NCBI GenBank assembly: GCA_016867715.1
Contig: VGIW01000005.1
Location: 17,231 to 81,230, forward strand
Length of the DNA stretch: 64,000 nucleotides
Source: Candidatus Eisenbacteria bacterium
GTDB taxonomy: Bacteria > Orphanbacterota > Orphanbacteria > Orphanbacterales > Orphanbacteraceae
Direction: 5' to 3'
Below, in pieces: positions 17,582 through 27,272 of this stretch. Under the pieces are notes generated by a model that saw only the letters and a program-made list of their open reading frames with translations, did no database searches and had not been told where the DNA came from. Within the stretch, counting starts at the first letter, position 1. Each line of letters opens with the position of its first letter. Made by a program: the position numbers and the translations under genes.

Positions 17582-18613
17582 GTGAGAATCCTCGTCACCG
17601 GCGGGCTCGGCTTCATCGGGTCGAACTTCGTTCACTTCATGCTCAGGGAACATCCCGAGGTTGCGATCGTCAACCTCGACAAGATGACCGACGTGGCGAA
17701 CCCGGCGAACGTAGAGGGTCTCGAAGGGGACCCGCGCTACCGGTTCGTGCGAGGGGATGTGGCCGACCCGGCCGCGGTCGCCGCCGTCCTCGATGGAATC
17801 GACGCGGTCGTCCACTTCGCCGCGGAGTCGCACGTCGATCGGAGCATCAAGGACCCCGGCTCCTTCTTCCGCACGAACGTGGAGGGGACGCTCGTTCTCG
17901 TCGAACAGGCGACCCGCCGCAAAGTCCGCCGATTTCTTCACATATCGACGGATGAGGTTTATGGTTCGCTCGGCGCCTCGGGGAGCTTCCAGGAGGGTTC
18001 CCCTCTCCGCCCGAACAGCCCGTACGCGGCGAGCAAGGCGGCGGCGGATCTTCTTCTCAGGGCGTGGGCGAAGACTTACGGCGCGCCGGTCGTGATCACC
18101 CGCTCGTCGAACAACTACGGGCCGTATCAGTTCCCGGAGAAGCTGATCCCCCTCATGATCCTCCGCGCGCTCGAGGACGGGACTCTCCCCGTCTACGGCG
18201 ACGGGTCCAACGTGCGCGATTGGATCCACGTCGAGGACCACTGCCGCGCGCTCGACCTGGTCCTTCGCGAGGGTCGCCTCGGCGAGGTGTACAACATCGG
18301 CTCCAGGAGCGAGATGCCGAACATCGAGATCGTGCGGACGATCCTTCGTCTTCTCGAGAAGCCGGAGTCGTTGATCCGATTCATCGAGGATCGGCCCGGG
18401 CACGACTTCCGCTACGCGATCGACCCGGGAAAGATCGAGAGCGAGCTCGGATGGAGGCCGGAGCGAACGGTCGGCGAAGGCCTCGCCGAGACGGTCGCGT
18501 GGTACCTCTCCCATCGCGAGTGGTGGGACGAGATCCGGAATCGCCCCTCCTGGCGCCGCTACTTCTCCGCGATGTACGACCGCCGCCTCGCCGACGGCAA
18601 ACCGCTGCAGTAG
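17582..18613 (+). CDS. rmlB: dTDP-glucose 4,6-dehydratase
   Basis: Extended short-chain dehydrogenase of 343 residues that converts dTDP-glucose to dTDP-4-keto-6-deoxyglucose using bound NAD. Features are TGGLGFIGSNF at the N-terminus (Rossmann glycines), FAAESHVDRSI, STDEVYGSL with the catalytic Asp-Glu pair, SPYAASKAAAD (Tyr-Lys catalytic pair) and SSNNYGPYQFPEKLIPL, diagnostic for RmlB. Start is GTG at 17582, 13 nt after the rmlA stop. No rmlD follows, so the pathway to dTDP-L-rhamnose is incomplete within the window. Confidence 0.93.
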   Translation: MRILVTGGLGFIGSNFVHFMLREHPEVAIVNLDKMTDVANPANVEGLEGDPRYRFVRGDVADPAAVAAVLDGIDAVVHFAAESHVDRSIKDPGSFFRTNVEGTLVLVEQATRRKVRRFLHISTDEVYGSLGASGSFQEGSPLRPNSPYAASKAAADLLLRAWAKTYGAPVVITRSSNNYGPYQFPEKLIPLMILRALEDGTLPVYGDGSNVRDWIHVEDHCRALDLVLREGRLGEVYNIGSRSEMPNIEIVRTILRLLEKPESLIRFIEDRPGHDFRYAIDPGKIESELGWRPERTVGEGLAETVAWYLSHREWWDEIRNRPSWRRYFSAMYDRRLADGKPLQ

Positions 18614-18635
18614 AGGGTCAGGATTCGGGGACGTA

Positions 18636-18672
18636 GTTCCGTTCGTTCCGCTCGCAGCGGAAGGAACGGAAC
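18636..18672. terminator. Strong hairpin between convergent genes (bidirectional terminator candidate)
   Basis: Two 17-nt arms (18636-18652 and 18656-18672) pair with one mismatch around a 3-nt loop (CGC), between the converging rmlB and the 18699-19643 gene. There is no clear U-tract on either side, so termination is inferred from stem strength and position. Confidence 0.6.
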
Positions 18673-18698
18673 GACGCCCCCCGAGAGGAAGAGCGGCA

Positions 18699-19643
18699 TC
18701 AGCGCCCAAGCCGCCCGCGGATCCCCGCGGCGAGGAGCGGGATCAGGATCTCGTGGTGGCCGGTCAGGTGGATCCCCTCGCCGGAGGGACGGCGGAGGAC
18801 GTTTTCGGTCGGGCGGTAGGCGCGGTTCATGTCGAGGTCGACCGCGAGGAACTTCGCCGGCGGCTTCCCCGCGCTCTGAACCATCGCGACCGCTTTCAGG
18901 AAGACCTCGGGGAGAATCACGGCCGATCCCGCGTGAAGCACGACGCTCCGGTCGGTGAGCGTCTCGACTGACGCGACGAAGGCGAGGAAGTCGAGCATCG
19001 TCGCCTCTCCGATCGCGGCGCCGTCCGCGCTCTCGTGCATGTGCACGATGTCGGTGCCGACCGCGACATGCACCGAGATCGGAACGCACGCTTCGTAGGC
19101 CGCCGCGAAGATCGAGCGCTCGCGATGCGGCGCCTTCTCGCGGACGAGCGCGCGGCCGACCGCCTCGCCGAGGCCGATCCCCTCCTTCGCCCCCTCGCGC
19201 GCGGCTCGGTTCATCCCCTCCGCCGTCTCCCTCGCCATGCCGAAGATCCCCTTCGGCAGGTTCTCGGGGACGTTCTCCGAGGTCGATCCGAACCGCGCGA
19301 TCTCGTAGTCGTGGATCGCCGCGGCGCCGTTCGTGGCGAGAGCGGTCACGATTCCCTCGCGGATGAGCGGGATGAGAACCGGCGCGAGGCCGCACTTCAC
19401 GACGTGCGCGCCGAAGAGGAAGAGCACGGGGTCCTTCGCGCGCGCCGCGGAGACGATCCGATCGATCACGCGGTTCAGATCGCGCGCGGCGAGGAGGTCG
19501 GGGAGGCTTCGGAGCAGATCGCCGACCGCCGCATCCTTCTCGATCGGCGAAGCGAACTGCTCGATCCGAACCTTGTGGCCGATGCCGGCGACCGGGACCG
19601 AGCGAATCCGTTTACGGTCGAAGCGATCGCGCCGCGGGGGCAT
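18699..19643 (-). CDS. Conserved protein of unknown function
   Basis: A 314-residue protein of a bacterial family I have seen only as hypothetical. The most distinctive blocks are LFLFGAHVVKCGLAPVLIPLI, ALATNGAAAIHDYEIARFGSTSEDV-like (here TSENV), VHVAVGTDIVHMH and ITGHHEILIPLL-like (here LTGHHEILIPLL). Alternating beta strands and glycine loops suggest a Rossmann-like fold, possibly of the deoxyhypusine-synthase-like NAD-binding type; this is only an impression. No signal peptide or membrane segment. I choose ATG 19643 because GGATGGAG lies just upstream; ATG 19655 is the alternative. Last gene of the long leftward run, convergent with rmlB. Confidence 0.6.
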   Translation of the reverse strand: MPPRRDRFDRKRIRSVPVAGIGHKVRIEQFASPIEKDAAVGDLLRSLPDLLAARDLNRVIDRIVSAARAKDPVLFLFGAHVVKCGLAPVLIPLIREGIVTALATNGAAAIHDYEIARFGSTSENVPENLPKGIFGMARETAEGMNRAAREGAKEGIGLGEAVGRALVREKAPHRERSIFAAAYEACVPISVHVAVGTDIVHMHESADGAAIGEATMLDFLAFVASVETLTDRSVVLHAGSAVILPEVFLKAVAMVQSAGKPPAKFLAVDLDMNRAYRPTENVLRRPSGEGIHLTGHHEILIPLLAAGIRGRLGR

Positions 19644-19706
19644 GAACGACTCCATCCGGCCGGGTGTCTCGGCGCGCGCACCGCCGGCGCCGAGAGGACT
19701 CCGTTC

Positions 19707-20459
19707 CTATTGATACTCGGTCAGGACCGCCTCGAACGCGCCGAACACGACCTTGCTCTCGAGCTTCACCGGCATGCGCCGCTCGTCCGCCGTGATCCAG
19801 ATGCGGAGCCGGCCGGTTTGGCGGAAGACCCCCACGCTCTTCAGGTTCGGCTCGATGACGAAGCAGCGGAAGGTTCCCGCCGGAACCTTGACCGTCTCGA
19901 CCGCCCCGACATCCACGTGGATCGACCAGTTCTTTTTACTTGAGTGATAAACGAGCGGGACCTGCTCCCCGATCCGAAGCCGCTGCCGGCGAAGAGAATA
20001 GAACGAAGCGAGAATGTCGCGCGCCCCCGGAAGGAGGGGAATCTCCTTGCCGTCAGCATAAACGGCGAGATCCCTCTCCCGATCGTACACGACGATCTCC
20101 GTGTCGCGAAACTTCCCCTCTTGGAGCCGCTTCTCGAAGCGGAGGCTCTCCAGCGTGTTCGCGTCGACGGTAGAACGAACCTCGTCCCGCACCTTGAAGA
20201 AGTGGTCGAAGAAGGAGTTCGTCCACGCGCGCGAGGAGAGCACCCACTCGTCCTCTCTCTCTCCTCGGCTCACCCGGAGCTCGGCGGTCCCGGCCCGGAT
20301 GAACCCGTACTCGATCGCGAAGGTGAGCGTCTCGCCGAGACCAAACGGCTTCTCCGACGCAGCGGCGCCCGCCGCGAAGAACGAAAGCGCGAGCGCCGCC
20401 GAGACGATCCGAAGAAGCGCGTTCCCCCGAGATGCACGCACGTTGGAGTTCCCCTTCAT
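19707..20459 (-). CDS. DUF3108-family exported protein
   Basis: A 250-residue protein with an N-terminal signal peptide (LLRIVSAALALSFFAAGAAAS, cleavage near residue 34). The mature part matches DUF3108: LGETLTFAIEYGFIRAGTAELRV, WVLSSRAWTNSFFDHFFKVRDEVRSTVD, YDRERDLAVYADGKEIPLLPGARDILASFYSLR, VPAGTFRCFVIEPNL and RIWITADERRMPVKLESKVVFG. Such proteins are periplasmic beta-rich proteins, likely tied to envelope maintenance, and their function is not established. ATG at 20459 is chosen for the intact signal peptide. It lies 98 nt downstream of the heptosyltransferase-like gene. Confidence 0.85.
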   Translation of the reverse strand: MKGNSNVRASRGNALLRIVSAALALSFFAAGAAASEKPFGLGETLTFAIEYGFIRAGTAELRVSRGEREDEWVLSSRAWTNSFFDHFFKVRDEVRSTVDANTLESLRFEKRLQEGKFRDTEIVVYDRERDLAVYADGKEIPLLPGARDILASFYSLRRQRLRIGEQVPLVYHSSKKNWSIHVDVGAVETVKVPAGTFRCFVIEPNLKSVGVFRQTGRLRIWITADERRMPVKLESKVVFGAFEAVLTEYQ

Positions 20460-20557
20460 TTGCCGATCTTCTCGATCGGGCGCGCCGATCGACCGGAGGC
20501 TGCGCCGGCCGCGCGCCTCGTGTCTTCCCCCGCGCGCAGCTCCCGAGACGAGTCGGA

Positions 20558-21574
20558 TCATGGTACCCCGGGCCGCCGCTCCGAGTCACGGAGGATGTGC
20601 AGAGCGGCGCGCGCGACCTCCTCGGGAGAAACGCGCGTCATGCAGACATGGCTTCGATCGGGGAGCGGACAGATCTCGGTGCCGTGAAGCGAACAGGGAC
20701 GGCACGGGAGATCGACCGACACCACCTGGTCCCTCTCACCCGCCGGACCGAACCCGAGTTCCGGCGTCGTCGGCCCGAAGATCGCGACGACCGGCGTGCC
20801 GACCCCGTTCGCGAGGTGGAGGAGCCCCGAGTCGTTCGTGACGAGGAGCGCCGCGCGTCGAAGACTCGCCGCGATCTCGGCGAGCGATGCTCCGGCGAGA
20901 ACGCGCGCGCCCGTTCCCGACTCGCGCGCGATCGCCTCGAGCATTCCTCGCTCCGCCTCGGAACCGAGAAGAAGAACCGGTCGGCCGGCGCTGGAGGCGA
21001 TCACTCGCATCGCCGAGGCGAACGAAGACGCGGGCCACCTCTTGGTCGCCCGCCCGGCGCCGGGCGCGAAGGCGATCGCCCCCTCTCCTCCCCTCGCGCC
21101 GCCCGTGTCGATCGTTCGGAGCCTCGGCGGCTCCTCGCGCACGGCGAGCCCGATCCTCTCGAGCGCGGCGAGATAGCGGCGCCAGACCGGCGGGAACGCG
21201 CGCCCCTTCCCCCTCTTCCAGCGGACGAGCATTCGGCGCGAGAGAGCAAGCCTCGGGTAGAGCGCGACCTTCGCGGGAAAGAGAAGAACAGCGAGCGCCC
21301 GGCTCCGAACCCCGCCGTGAAGATCCACCACGAGGCCGTATCGTTCACCTCTCGGTCTTCGATAGCGAAAGAGTCCGGCGATCCCGCCGCCGAGCGCCGT
21401 CACGCGATCGACCCCGGGGAGGAGATCGGCCGCCTCCCGGTACGATTCCTTGACGGCGAAATCGATCCGCGCGCCGGGGAACGCCCGCCGGAGCTCCCGC
21501 GTGGCCGCCGCGGCGAGGAGCACGTCCCCCAGCCGGCCCCAACGGATCACGAGGATCCTCTCGGGCGGCCTCAC
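20558..21574 (-). CDS. GT9-family glycosyltransferase, ADP-heptose:LPS heptosyltransferase-like
   Basis: A 338-residue GT-B enzyme that would add heptose (or a related sugar) to the LPS inner core on the cytoplasmic face. Signature blocks are ILVIRWGRLGDVLLAAAATRELRRAFPGA at the N-terminus, YGLVVDLHGGVRS, FAPGAGRATKRWP (nucleotide-sugar site) and LVTNDSGLLHLANGVGTPVVAIFGPTTPELGFGP, the last being the GT9 hallmark. C-terminal cysteines (PCRPCSLHGTEICPLPDRSHVCM) match the cluster seen in many GT9 proteins. GTG at 21574 overlaps the msbA stop (GTGA). Confidence 0.9.
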   Translation of the reverse strand: MRPPERILVIRWGRLGDVLLAAAATRELRRAFPGARIDFAVKESYREAADLLPGVDRVTALGGGIAGLFRYRRPRGERYGLVVDLHGGVRSRALAVLLFPAKVALYPRLALSRRMLVRWKRGKGRAFPPVWRRYLAALERIGLAVREEPPRLRTIDTGGARGGEGAIAFAPGAGRATKRWPASSFASAMRVIASSAGRPVLLLGSEAERGMLEAIARESGTGARVLAGASLAEIAASLRRAALLVTNDSGLLHLANGVGTPVVAIFGPTTPELGFGPAGERDQVVSVDLPCRPCSLHGTEICPLPDRSHVCMTRVSPEEVARAALHILRDSERRPGVP

Positions 21575-23433
21575 ACGCCCGCCCCTCCCGCGCGCGGAAG
21601 GAACTGCATCTCGAAGAGCCGCTTGTAGAGCCCGGGGCGGCCGAGAAGCTCCTCGTGCGTCCCCTGCTGCACGACGCGCCCGCGCTCGAGCACGACGATC
21701 CGATCGGCGCGCCGGATCGTGGAGAGGCGGTGCGCGATGACGAGGGTCGTTCGGTTCCGCACGAGGTTCTCGACCGCGCTCTGGACGAGCGTCTCCGACT
21801 CGCTGTCGAGGCTCGAGGTCGCCTCGTCGAGGATCAGGATCGGAGGATCCTTCAAGATCGCGCGCGCGATGGCGAGCCGCTGCCGCTCTCCTCCGGAGAG
21901 CCGGACCCCGCGGTCCCCGACCCTGGTGTCGTATCCTTGCGGCATCTTCTCGATGAACGCGTCCGCGTTCGCGGCGGCCGCCGCGGCGCGGATCGCATCG
22001 AGAGGAAGGTCGCTCCTTCCGTACGCGATGTTGTCGCGCACCGAATCGTTGAAGAGCACGACTTCCTGCGTGACGATCCCCATGAGGCCGCGAAGCGAGC
22101 CGAGGTCGATGGCGCGGATATCGGTCCCGTCGATCGTGATCCGGCCCGCGGTCGGATCGCGGAAGCGCGCGAGAAGATCGACGAGCGTCGACTTCCCCGC
22201 ACCGCTCGGGCCGACGAGTGCGACCATCGTCCCGGCCGGAACGCGGATGTCGACGTTCGTGAGCGCGGGGACCCCTCCTCCCTCGTAGCGGAACGAGACG
22301 TCTTCGAAGCGGATTCCCTCGCGCACCTCGCGAAGACGCGCTCCGTCCCTCGGGCGCGGCTCCTCCCCTTCATCGAGAACGACGAAGACGCGCGCCGCCG
22401 CGGAGAGCCCTTGCTGCACGAGCGTGTTCACGTGCGAGAGCTTCCGGATCGGCTGCATCATGTTGAGGACGGCGGCGAGGAAGAGGAAGAACCCCTCCGG
22501 TTCGAGCCCCCGTCCCTCGAGGACCCGGTTCCCTCCGGCCCAGAGGACGAGGATCGCGCCGACGACGCCGAGCTGCTCGGCGATCGGGCTCGCCAGGATC
22601 GCGACCCGCTTGAAGCGGAGATACGACCGAAGGTATCCGCCGGTCGCCTGCTCGAACTTCGCCTGCTCGAAGCGCTCCGTCGAGAAGGCCTTCACGATTC
22701 GAATCCCCGCGATCGTCTCCTGAAGACGCGCCGTGATCCTCGCCATGTCCTCCTGGAAGCGCGTGCTGTACTTCCTGAGGCGCCGCGAAACCCTGCCGGT
22801 GAAGACCCCGAGGACGGGAAAGATGACGAACGAAAGGAGCGCGAGAGGCCAGCTCACGAGGAGCGCCACCGCGGCGAACACGAGAAGGAGCATCGCGTTC
22901 TGGATCGCCTCGGTGAAGAGGACCGAGACCATGTCCTTCACGAGCGCCACGTCGTTCGTCACGCGCGAGATCAGCTCTCCGGCGCGGCTCCTCTCGAAAA
23001 AGGCGATCGGGAGCCGCTCGATGCGGAAGAAGAGGTCGTCTCGGATCCGTTTGATCACGCGTTCTTGGAGGGTGATCATGAGGATCTGGTGCAGATAGTG
23101 GAACAGCCCCTTGAGGAGAAAGACGACGAATACCCCCGCGCACACCTTGGCGAGCGCCCTTCTCGGTTCTTCGTCCGCGAAGAGGCCGAGGAAGCCGGCG
23201 CGGAGTCTCTCCTTCCACTCGGCGAGCGCGGGGATGAGCGCGGACGGCTCTCCCGCCGGCCCCCGAATCATATCGATATCAATCTTTCCTTCAAAAAGGA
23301 TCTGCGTGAAGGGGAGGATCATCCCGATCGTGACGCCGCTGAATAGGGCGAACAAGAACGTGAAGAGGAGCGCGGCGGCGAGATCGCGCCACCAAGGGAC
23401 CACGTAGCGAAGCAGTCTGGCGAGGGTGTTCAT
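21571..23433 (-). CDS. msbA: MsbA-type lipid A-core ABC exporter
   Basis: A 620-residue half-transporter: six membrane helices in residues 1-330 followed by an ATPase domain with Walker A GPSGAGKST, a Q-loop, signature LSGGERQRLAIARA, Walker B PPILILDEATSSLD and H-loop IAHRLSTI. Flipping of lipid A-core across the inner membrane is inferred from the fold and from lying between two GT9 genes in a lipid A gene run. ATG at 23433 overlaps the upstream stop (ATGA); longer in-frame sequence is shadow. A general multidrug or lipid exporter is the alternative. Confidence 0.9.
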   Translation of the reverse strand: MNTLARLLRYVVPWWRDLAAALLFTFLFALFSGVTIGMILPFTQILFEGKIDIDMIRGPAGEPSALIPALAEWKERLRAGFLGLFADEEPRRALAKVCAGVFVVFLLKGLFHYLHQILMITLQERVIKRIRDDLFFRIERLPIAFFERSRAGELISRVTNDVALVKDMVSVLFTEAIQNAMLLLVFAAVALLVSWPLALLSFVIFPVLGVFTGRVSRRLRKYSTRFQEDMARITARLQETIAGIRIVKAFSTERFEQAKFEQATGGYLRSYLRFKRVAILASPIAEQLGVVGAILVLWAGGNRVLEGRGLEPEGFFLFLAAVLNMMQPIRKLSHVNTLVQQGLSAAARVFVVLDEGEEPRPRDGARLREVREGIRFEDVSFRYEGGGVPALTNVDIRVPAGTMVALVGPSGAGKSTLVDLLARFRDPTAGRITIDGTDIRAIDLGSLRGLMGIVTQEVVLFNDSVRDNIAYGRSDLPLDAIRAAAAAANADAFIEKMPQGYDTRVGDRGVRLSGGERQRLAIARAILKDPPILILDEATSSLDSESETLVQSAVENLVRNRTTLVIAHRLSTIRRADRIVVLERGRVVQQGTHEELLGRPGLYKRLFEMQFLPRAGGAGV

Positions 23434-24515
23434 CCCTCGGGCCCCGCGACGAGCGCGCCGAGTCCGTCCACTGCCGCGAGAAACCGCTCTTCCGTGATCT
23501 CCTTCTGGAGCGGAAGGAGAGCGGCGGCCGCCTCGGCGGGAGGACGGTACCACGCTTCCTCGTGTTCCGCGAAAAGGCCGAGGGCGGGGACGCCGAGAGC
23601 GACCGCGTAGTGAAAGAGAGGCGTGTTCGTGCACACCGCGAGGTCGGCGCGTGAGAGGAAGGCGATCACCTGCGCCTGCTCGTCCACGGGCGCGCGGTAC
23701 GGCTCGAGAAACGCCAAGCGGCGCTCGAGCTCCTCCCCCGCCGCGCGGTTCTCCGGTTCGGTGACGATGAGGATCCGCGCGCGGTAGGAACGCGCAAGAA
23801 GACGCGCCACTGCGGCGAACTTGTCGAGATCCGGCTCGCGCCCCTCGATTCCCGCCGGTTCGATCGCGACAAGAAGCTCCTCGGCGCGCGGCTGCCAAAA
23901 ATGGATGAGGCGGTCCGCTCGGCGCGCATCGGGCTCCGGGACGCGCCACCGGACCGAATCGTCAAGGTAGTCGACGAAGCGTCCGGTGATCGCGCCGACC
24001 AGCGACAAAAACGCGCGCGCGAGGTACGGCTCCCCCTTGGGCGGAACCGCCTCGAAATTCAGGAACGGGAAGTGATCGCCGCATCCGAAACCGATTCGGA
24101 GAGGGACGGCCGAGGCGTGCGCGAGCGCGAGGAGCGCCGGATCCGGCCCCGGATCGAGCACGAGGAGGAAGTCCGGCTTCAGCTCGGCGATCTCTCTTCC
24201 GATGCGGCGGATCTCGCGGACGAGCCCGGCTCCCTTCGAGGCCCGAAAGACCAGGGCTCGATCTGCAAGCTTCTCCCGCCGGAAGACGGTCGTGTTCGAG
24301 GAGCTGGAGGCGAGAAGGAGCCGAGCCTCCGGGAATCGATCGCGGAGAAGCCGAAGAGCCGGCACCGCGAGAGGCGGGAGCCGCGGATCGCCGCGCATGC
24401 AGACGGCGATCCTCTTGGGCGAGGAGAGCGCCTGGCGGACCGCCACGGGAGAGGCGGGCGACCGACGGCTCAGCCAGTCTTTCTGATATCGAAGATAGAG
24501 AGCGAGAAGGTTCAC
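23430..24515 (-). CDS. GT9-like glycosyltransferase (divergent heptosyltransferase-type)
   Basis: A 361-residue protein with GT-B layout related to the neighbouring GT9 gene but more divergent. KRIAVCMRGDPRLPPLAVPALRLLRDRFPEARLLL corresponds to the GT9 opening, without the RxGDVLL motif. The C-terminal half has VAIEPAGIEGREPDLDKFAAVARLL and AQVIAFLSRADLAVCTNTPLFHYAVALGVPALGLFAEHE, where GT9 proteins have the nucleotide-sugar motif. Role inferred as LPS or glycolipid sugar transfer. GTG at 24515 lies 1 nt after the lon stop. Confidence 0.7.
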   Translation of the reverse strand: MNLLALYLRYQKDWLSRRSPASPVAVRQALSSPKRIAVCMRGDPRLPPLAVPALRLLRDRFPEARLLLASSSSNTTVFRREKLADRALVFRASKGAGLVREIRRIGREIAELKPDFLLVLDPGPDPALLALAHASAVPLRIGFGCGDHFPFLNFEAVPPKGEPYLARAFLSLVGAITGRFVDYLDDSVRWRVPEPDARRADRLIHFWQPRAEELLVAIEPAGIEGREPDLDKFAAVARLLARSYRARILIVTEPENRAAGEELERRLAFLEPYRAPVDEQAQVIAFLSRADLAVCTNTPLFHYAVALGVPALGLFAEHEEAWYRPPAEAAAALLPLQKEITEERFLAAVDGLGALVAGPEG

Positions 24516-24516
24516 G

Positions 24517-26835
24517 TTAGGCCCTCCTCCTGCGCGGAGGACAGGCGAGCGCGAAAACCTCTTCCACCCGATGGGCCGGGAGGATCTCGAGAAGGCTCCG
24601 AACCTCGGTCGGGATCTCCTCGAGCTCGGGGAGGTTTCGCTCGGGGAGGATGACGCGCCGAATTCCCGCGCGATACGCGCCGAGGATCTTCTGCTTGACG
24701 CCGCCGACCGGAAGCACGTGCCCGCGGAGCGTGATCTCCCCCGTCATCGCGATGTCGTGGCGCACCGGATAGCCGGAGATGATCGAGTAGAGCGCGGTCG
24801 CCACCGCGACGCCGGCGGAGGGGCCGTCTTTCGCGATCGCCCCGGCCGGGACGTGGATGTGAATGTCGTGGTTCTCGAGGAGCTCGCGCGGCGCGCCGCT
24901 CCGGTCGAGGAAGCTTCTCACGAACGAGAGAGCCGCCTCGGCCGATTCGCGCATCACCTCCCCGAGGTGCCCCGTGATCTGCAGCGTCTGTCGGCCCGGC
25001 ATCAGGGTCGCCTCGACGAAGAGGATCTGGCCTCCGGACGGAGTCCACGCGAGGGCGGTGGCGACCCCGATCTCCGGGCGCCTCCCCTTGAGCTCCGGGT
25101 AGTGATGCGGCGTGCCGAGATAGTGCGGAAGGCCCTTCTCGCCGACGACGACCCTCCGCTTGTCTCCCTCGAGCAGCGTCATCGCGCGCTTCCGGCAGAT
25201 GGCGGCGAGGCTTCTCTCGAGCTCGCGGAGCCCCGCCTCGATCGCGTACTCCTCGATCACCCTCCGGATCGCACGGCGCCGCACGACGAGGGTCCCCGCG
25301 GAGAGCCCGTTTCTTCGGATCTGCTTCGGCAGGAGATGCCTCTCGGCGATCCGCACCTTCTCCTGGGTCGTGTAGCCGGGGAACTCGATGATCTCAAGCC
25401 GGTCGAGAAGGCCGGCCGGGATGCTGTCCATGCTGTTCGCGGTCGTGATGAAGAAGACGTCCGAGAGGTCGAACGGAAGATTCAAATAATGATCCGCGAA
25501 ACGTCGGTTCTCCTCCGGGTCGAGCACCTCGAGGAGGGACGCGGAGGGATCTCCCCGGAAATCCGATCCGATCTTGTCGATCTCGTCGATCATGAAGAGC
25601 GGATTCCGCACGCCGACCCTCCGGATCTCCTGGAGGATCCTTCCCGGGAGCGCCCCGCTGTAGGTGCGGCGATGCCCTCGGATCTCGCTCTCGTCCGTGA
25701 TCCCTCCGAGGGAAAGATGGGCGACGCGGCGTTCGAGCGCCTCGGCGATCGAGAGGCCGAGCGATGTCTTCCCGACTCCGGGCGGCCCGACGAAACAAAG
25801 AAGCGGCGGCGGCGAGTCCTTCTTCAGCTTCCGCACGGCGAGAAACTCGAGCACGCGCTCCTTGATCTTCCCGAGCCCGCAGTGGTTCCGATCGAGGATG
25901 GCCCGCGCCTTCTCGAGGTCGATCGTGTCCTCGGATACGCGCGCCCAAGGGAGGTCGAGAACCCAATCGAGATGCGTGCGCCCGATCGTGAACTCGCCGC
26001 TCTGGACCGGAACGCGGGAGAGGCGGATGATCTCCTCGCGGCAGGCCTGGCGGACCGGCCCGGGGAGAGCCGTCTCGGTGAGGCGCCGCTCCATCTCGCG
26101 GATCTGCGTCTCCCGCTCGTCCTCCTCGCCGAGCTCTCTTCGGATCGTCTCGATCTGCTGTCTCAGAAACGATTCCTTCTTCTTCTCGTCGAGCGCGGTC
26201 TCGACCTTCTCGTTGATCTTCTTCTGCAGCTCCGCGATCTTCTTCTCGCGGTCGAGAAGACGCCCGATCTCCTCGAGGCGCCGCTCCACGTCCTCCGTCT
26301 CGAGGAGCGTCCTTCTCTGCTCGAAGGGGAGGCGGAGGCGCGCGGTGATGAGATCGGCGAGATGGCCGGCGGTCGCCACGCGCCTCGCGATCTCCAGAAT
26401 CTCCTCTTCGGGTGAACCGCCGAGAAGCTCTCCGAACGAATCGAGGCAGGAGCGCCGGAGCGCTTCGATGCGAAGCTCGTGCCCCTCGCTGGAGGGGGCC
26501 GGGGAGACGGCGGCGATCGGGAACGGTTCGGCGCGGACGAGCGCCGCCCGGTCGATCCGCGCGATCCCCACCACGGCGATGCGGACCGTGCCGTCCTCGA
26601 GGCGGCGCATCTGCTCAATCCTCGCCGCGGTGCCGCGGACCGGGAGCGCGTCCCACGTGTCGGCCGCCGGATAGAGCGCCACGAAACGGTCGTTCGAGAG
26701 AGCGGCGTCGACGAGATGGATGTCCGACTCGCGCTCCAACAACAATATCAAACGTTCATAAGGAAAGAGAATCGTCTCCGGCACGGCGAGAAGCGGAAGC
26801 TCGCTCGGGATCGGGATCTTGGGCGGAGCGGTCAC
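24517..26835 (-). CDS. lon: Lon ATP-dependent protease
   Basis: A 772-residue cytoplasmic AAA+ serine protease. It has an N-terminal LAN domain ([20 protein letters not shown]), a coiled coil near residues 185-260, Walker [12 protein letters not shown], Walker [13 protein letters not shown] with the usual [26 protein letters not shown], and a protease domain with KDGPSAG (S673) and GGVKQK (K716), the Ser-Lys dyad with the spacing found in E. coli. GTG at 26835 overlaps the hsp20 stop (GTGA), so chaperone and protease are coupled. At 772 residues it is slightly short for LonA, but all domains are present. Confidence 0.95.
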   Translation of the reverse strand: MTAPPKIPIPSELPLLAVPETILFPYERLILLLERESDIHLVDAALSNDRFVALYPAADTWDALPVRGTAARIEQMRRLEDGTVRIAVVGIARIDRAALVRAEPFPIAAVSPAPSSEGHELRIEALRRSCLDSFGELLGGSPEEEILEIARRVATAGHLADLITARLRLPFEQRRTLLETEDVERRLEEIGRLLDREKKIAELQKKINEKVETALDEKKKESFLRQQIETIRRELGEEDERETQIREMERRLTETALPGPVRQACREEIIRLSRVPVQSGEFTIGRTHLDWVLDLPWARVSEDTIDLEKARAILDRNHCGLGKIKERVLEFLAVRKLKKDSPPPLLCFVGPPGVGKTSLGLSIAEALERRVAHLSLGGITDESEIRGHRRTYSGALPGRILQEIRRVGVRNPLFMIDEIDKIGSDFRGDPSASLLEVLDPEENRRFADHYLNLPFDLSDVFFITTANSMDSIPAGLLDRLEIIEFPGYTTQEKVRIAERHLLPKQIRRNGLSAGTLVVRRRAIRRVIEEYAIEAGLRELERSLAAICRKRAMTLLEGDKRRVVVGEKGLPHYLGTPHHYPELKGRRPEIGVATALAWTPSGGQILFVEATLMPGRQTLQITGHLGEVMRESAEAALSFVRSFLDRSGAPRELLENHDIHIHVPAGAIAKDGPSAGVAVATALYSIISGYPVRHDIAMTGEITLRGHVLPVGGVKQKILGAYRAGIRRVILPERNLPELEEIPTEVRSLLEILPAHRVEEVFALACPPRRRRA

Positions 26836-27251
26836 CGAGTGATTCCTTCCCCGGCGCCGGGAAAGGAGATCTCCAGGACGCCGTCGACGTACCGGGAGCT
26901 CGGCCGCGCGAGGTCGAAACCGGCGGGAAGCGGGATCCGCTTCTCGAAAGGTCCGCTCGCCCATTCGAGCGAATGGTAGCGCCGCGGCTTGCGGTGGTGC
27001 GGGGCCTTCCGCTCGCCTCGCACGGTGAGGACGTTCTCCTCGACGCGGATGTGGAAGTCCTTCGACTTCATGCCGCCGATCTCGAGAACGACGAAGAGAA
27101 CCCCGTCCAGCTCGTAAACGTCGGCGGGCGGGGACCAGAAGACCGGTTCCAGAACCGCTTCGCGCCGTCCAGGATAGGGGGCGTGCGTCGCCAAGAAGTC
27201 GAGCATCTCGCGCACGCCCTCATCCTTCTTCGGTCCTTCCCTTTCGGGCAC
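26832..27251 (-). CDS. Hsp20/alpha-crystallin small heat-shock protein
   Basis: A 139-residue holdase. The alpha-crystallin domain spans residues about 41-130: PPADVYELDGVLFVVLEIGGMKSKDFHIRVEENVLTVRGERK, then SLEWASGPFEKRIPLPAGFD and a VDGVLEISFP strand. The extension after the domain is short and lacks a clear IxI motif (GEGITR). Start GTG at 27251. Its stop overlaps the lon start, which suggests joint handling of misfolded proteins. No heat-shock promoter or CIRCE element is visible upstream. Confidence 0.9.
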   Translation of the reverse strand: MPEREGPKKDEGVREMLDFLATHAPYPGRREAVLEPVFWSPPADVYELDGVLFVVLEIGGMKSKDFHIRVEENVLTVRGERKAPHHRKPRRYHSLEWASGPFEKRIPLPAGFDLARPSSRYVDGVLEISFPGAGEGITR

Positions 27252-27272
27252 GTCCTTCCCCCCGCGGATGTT

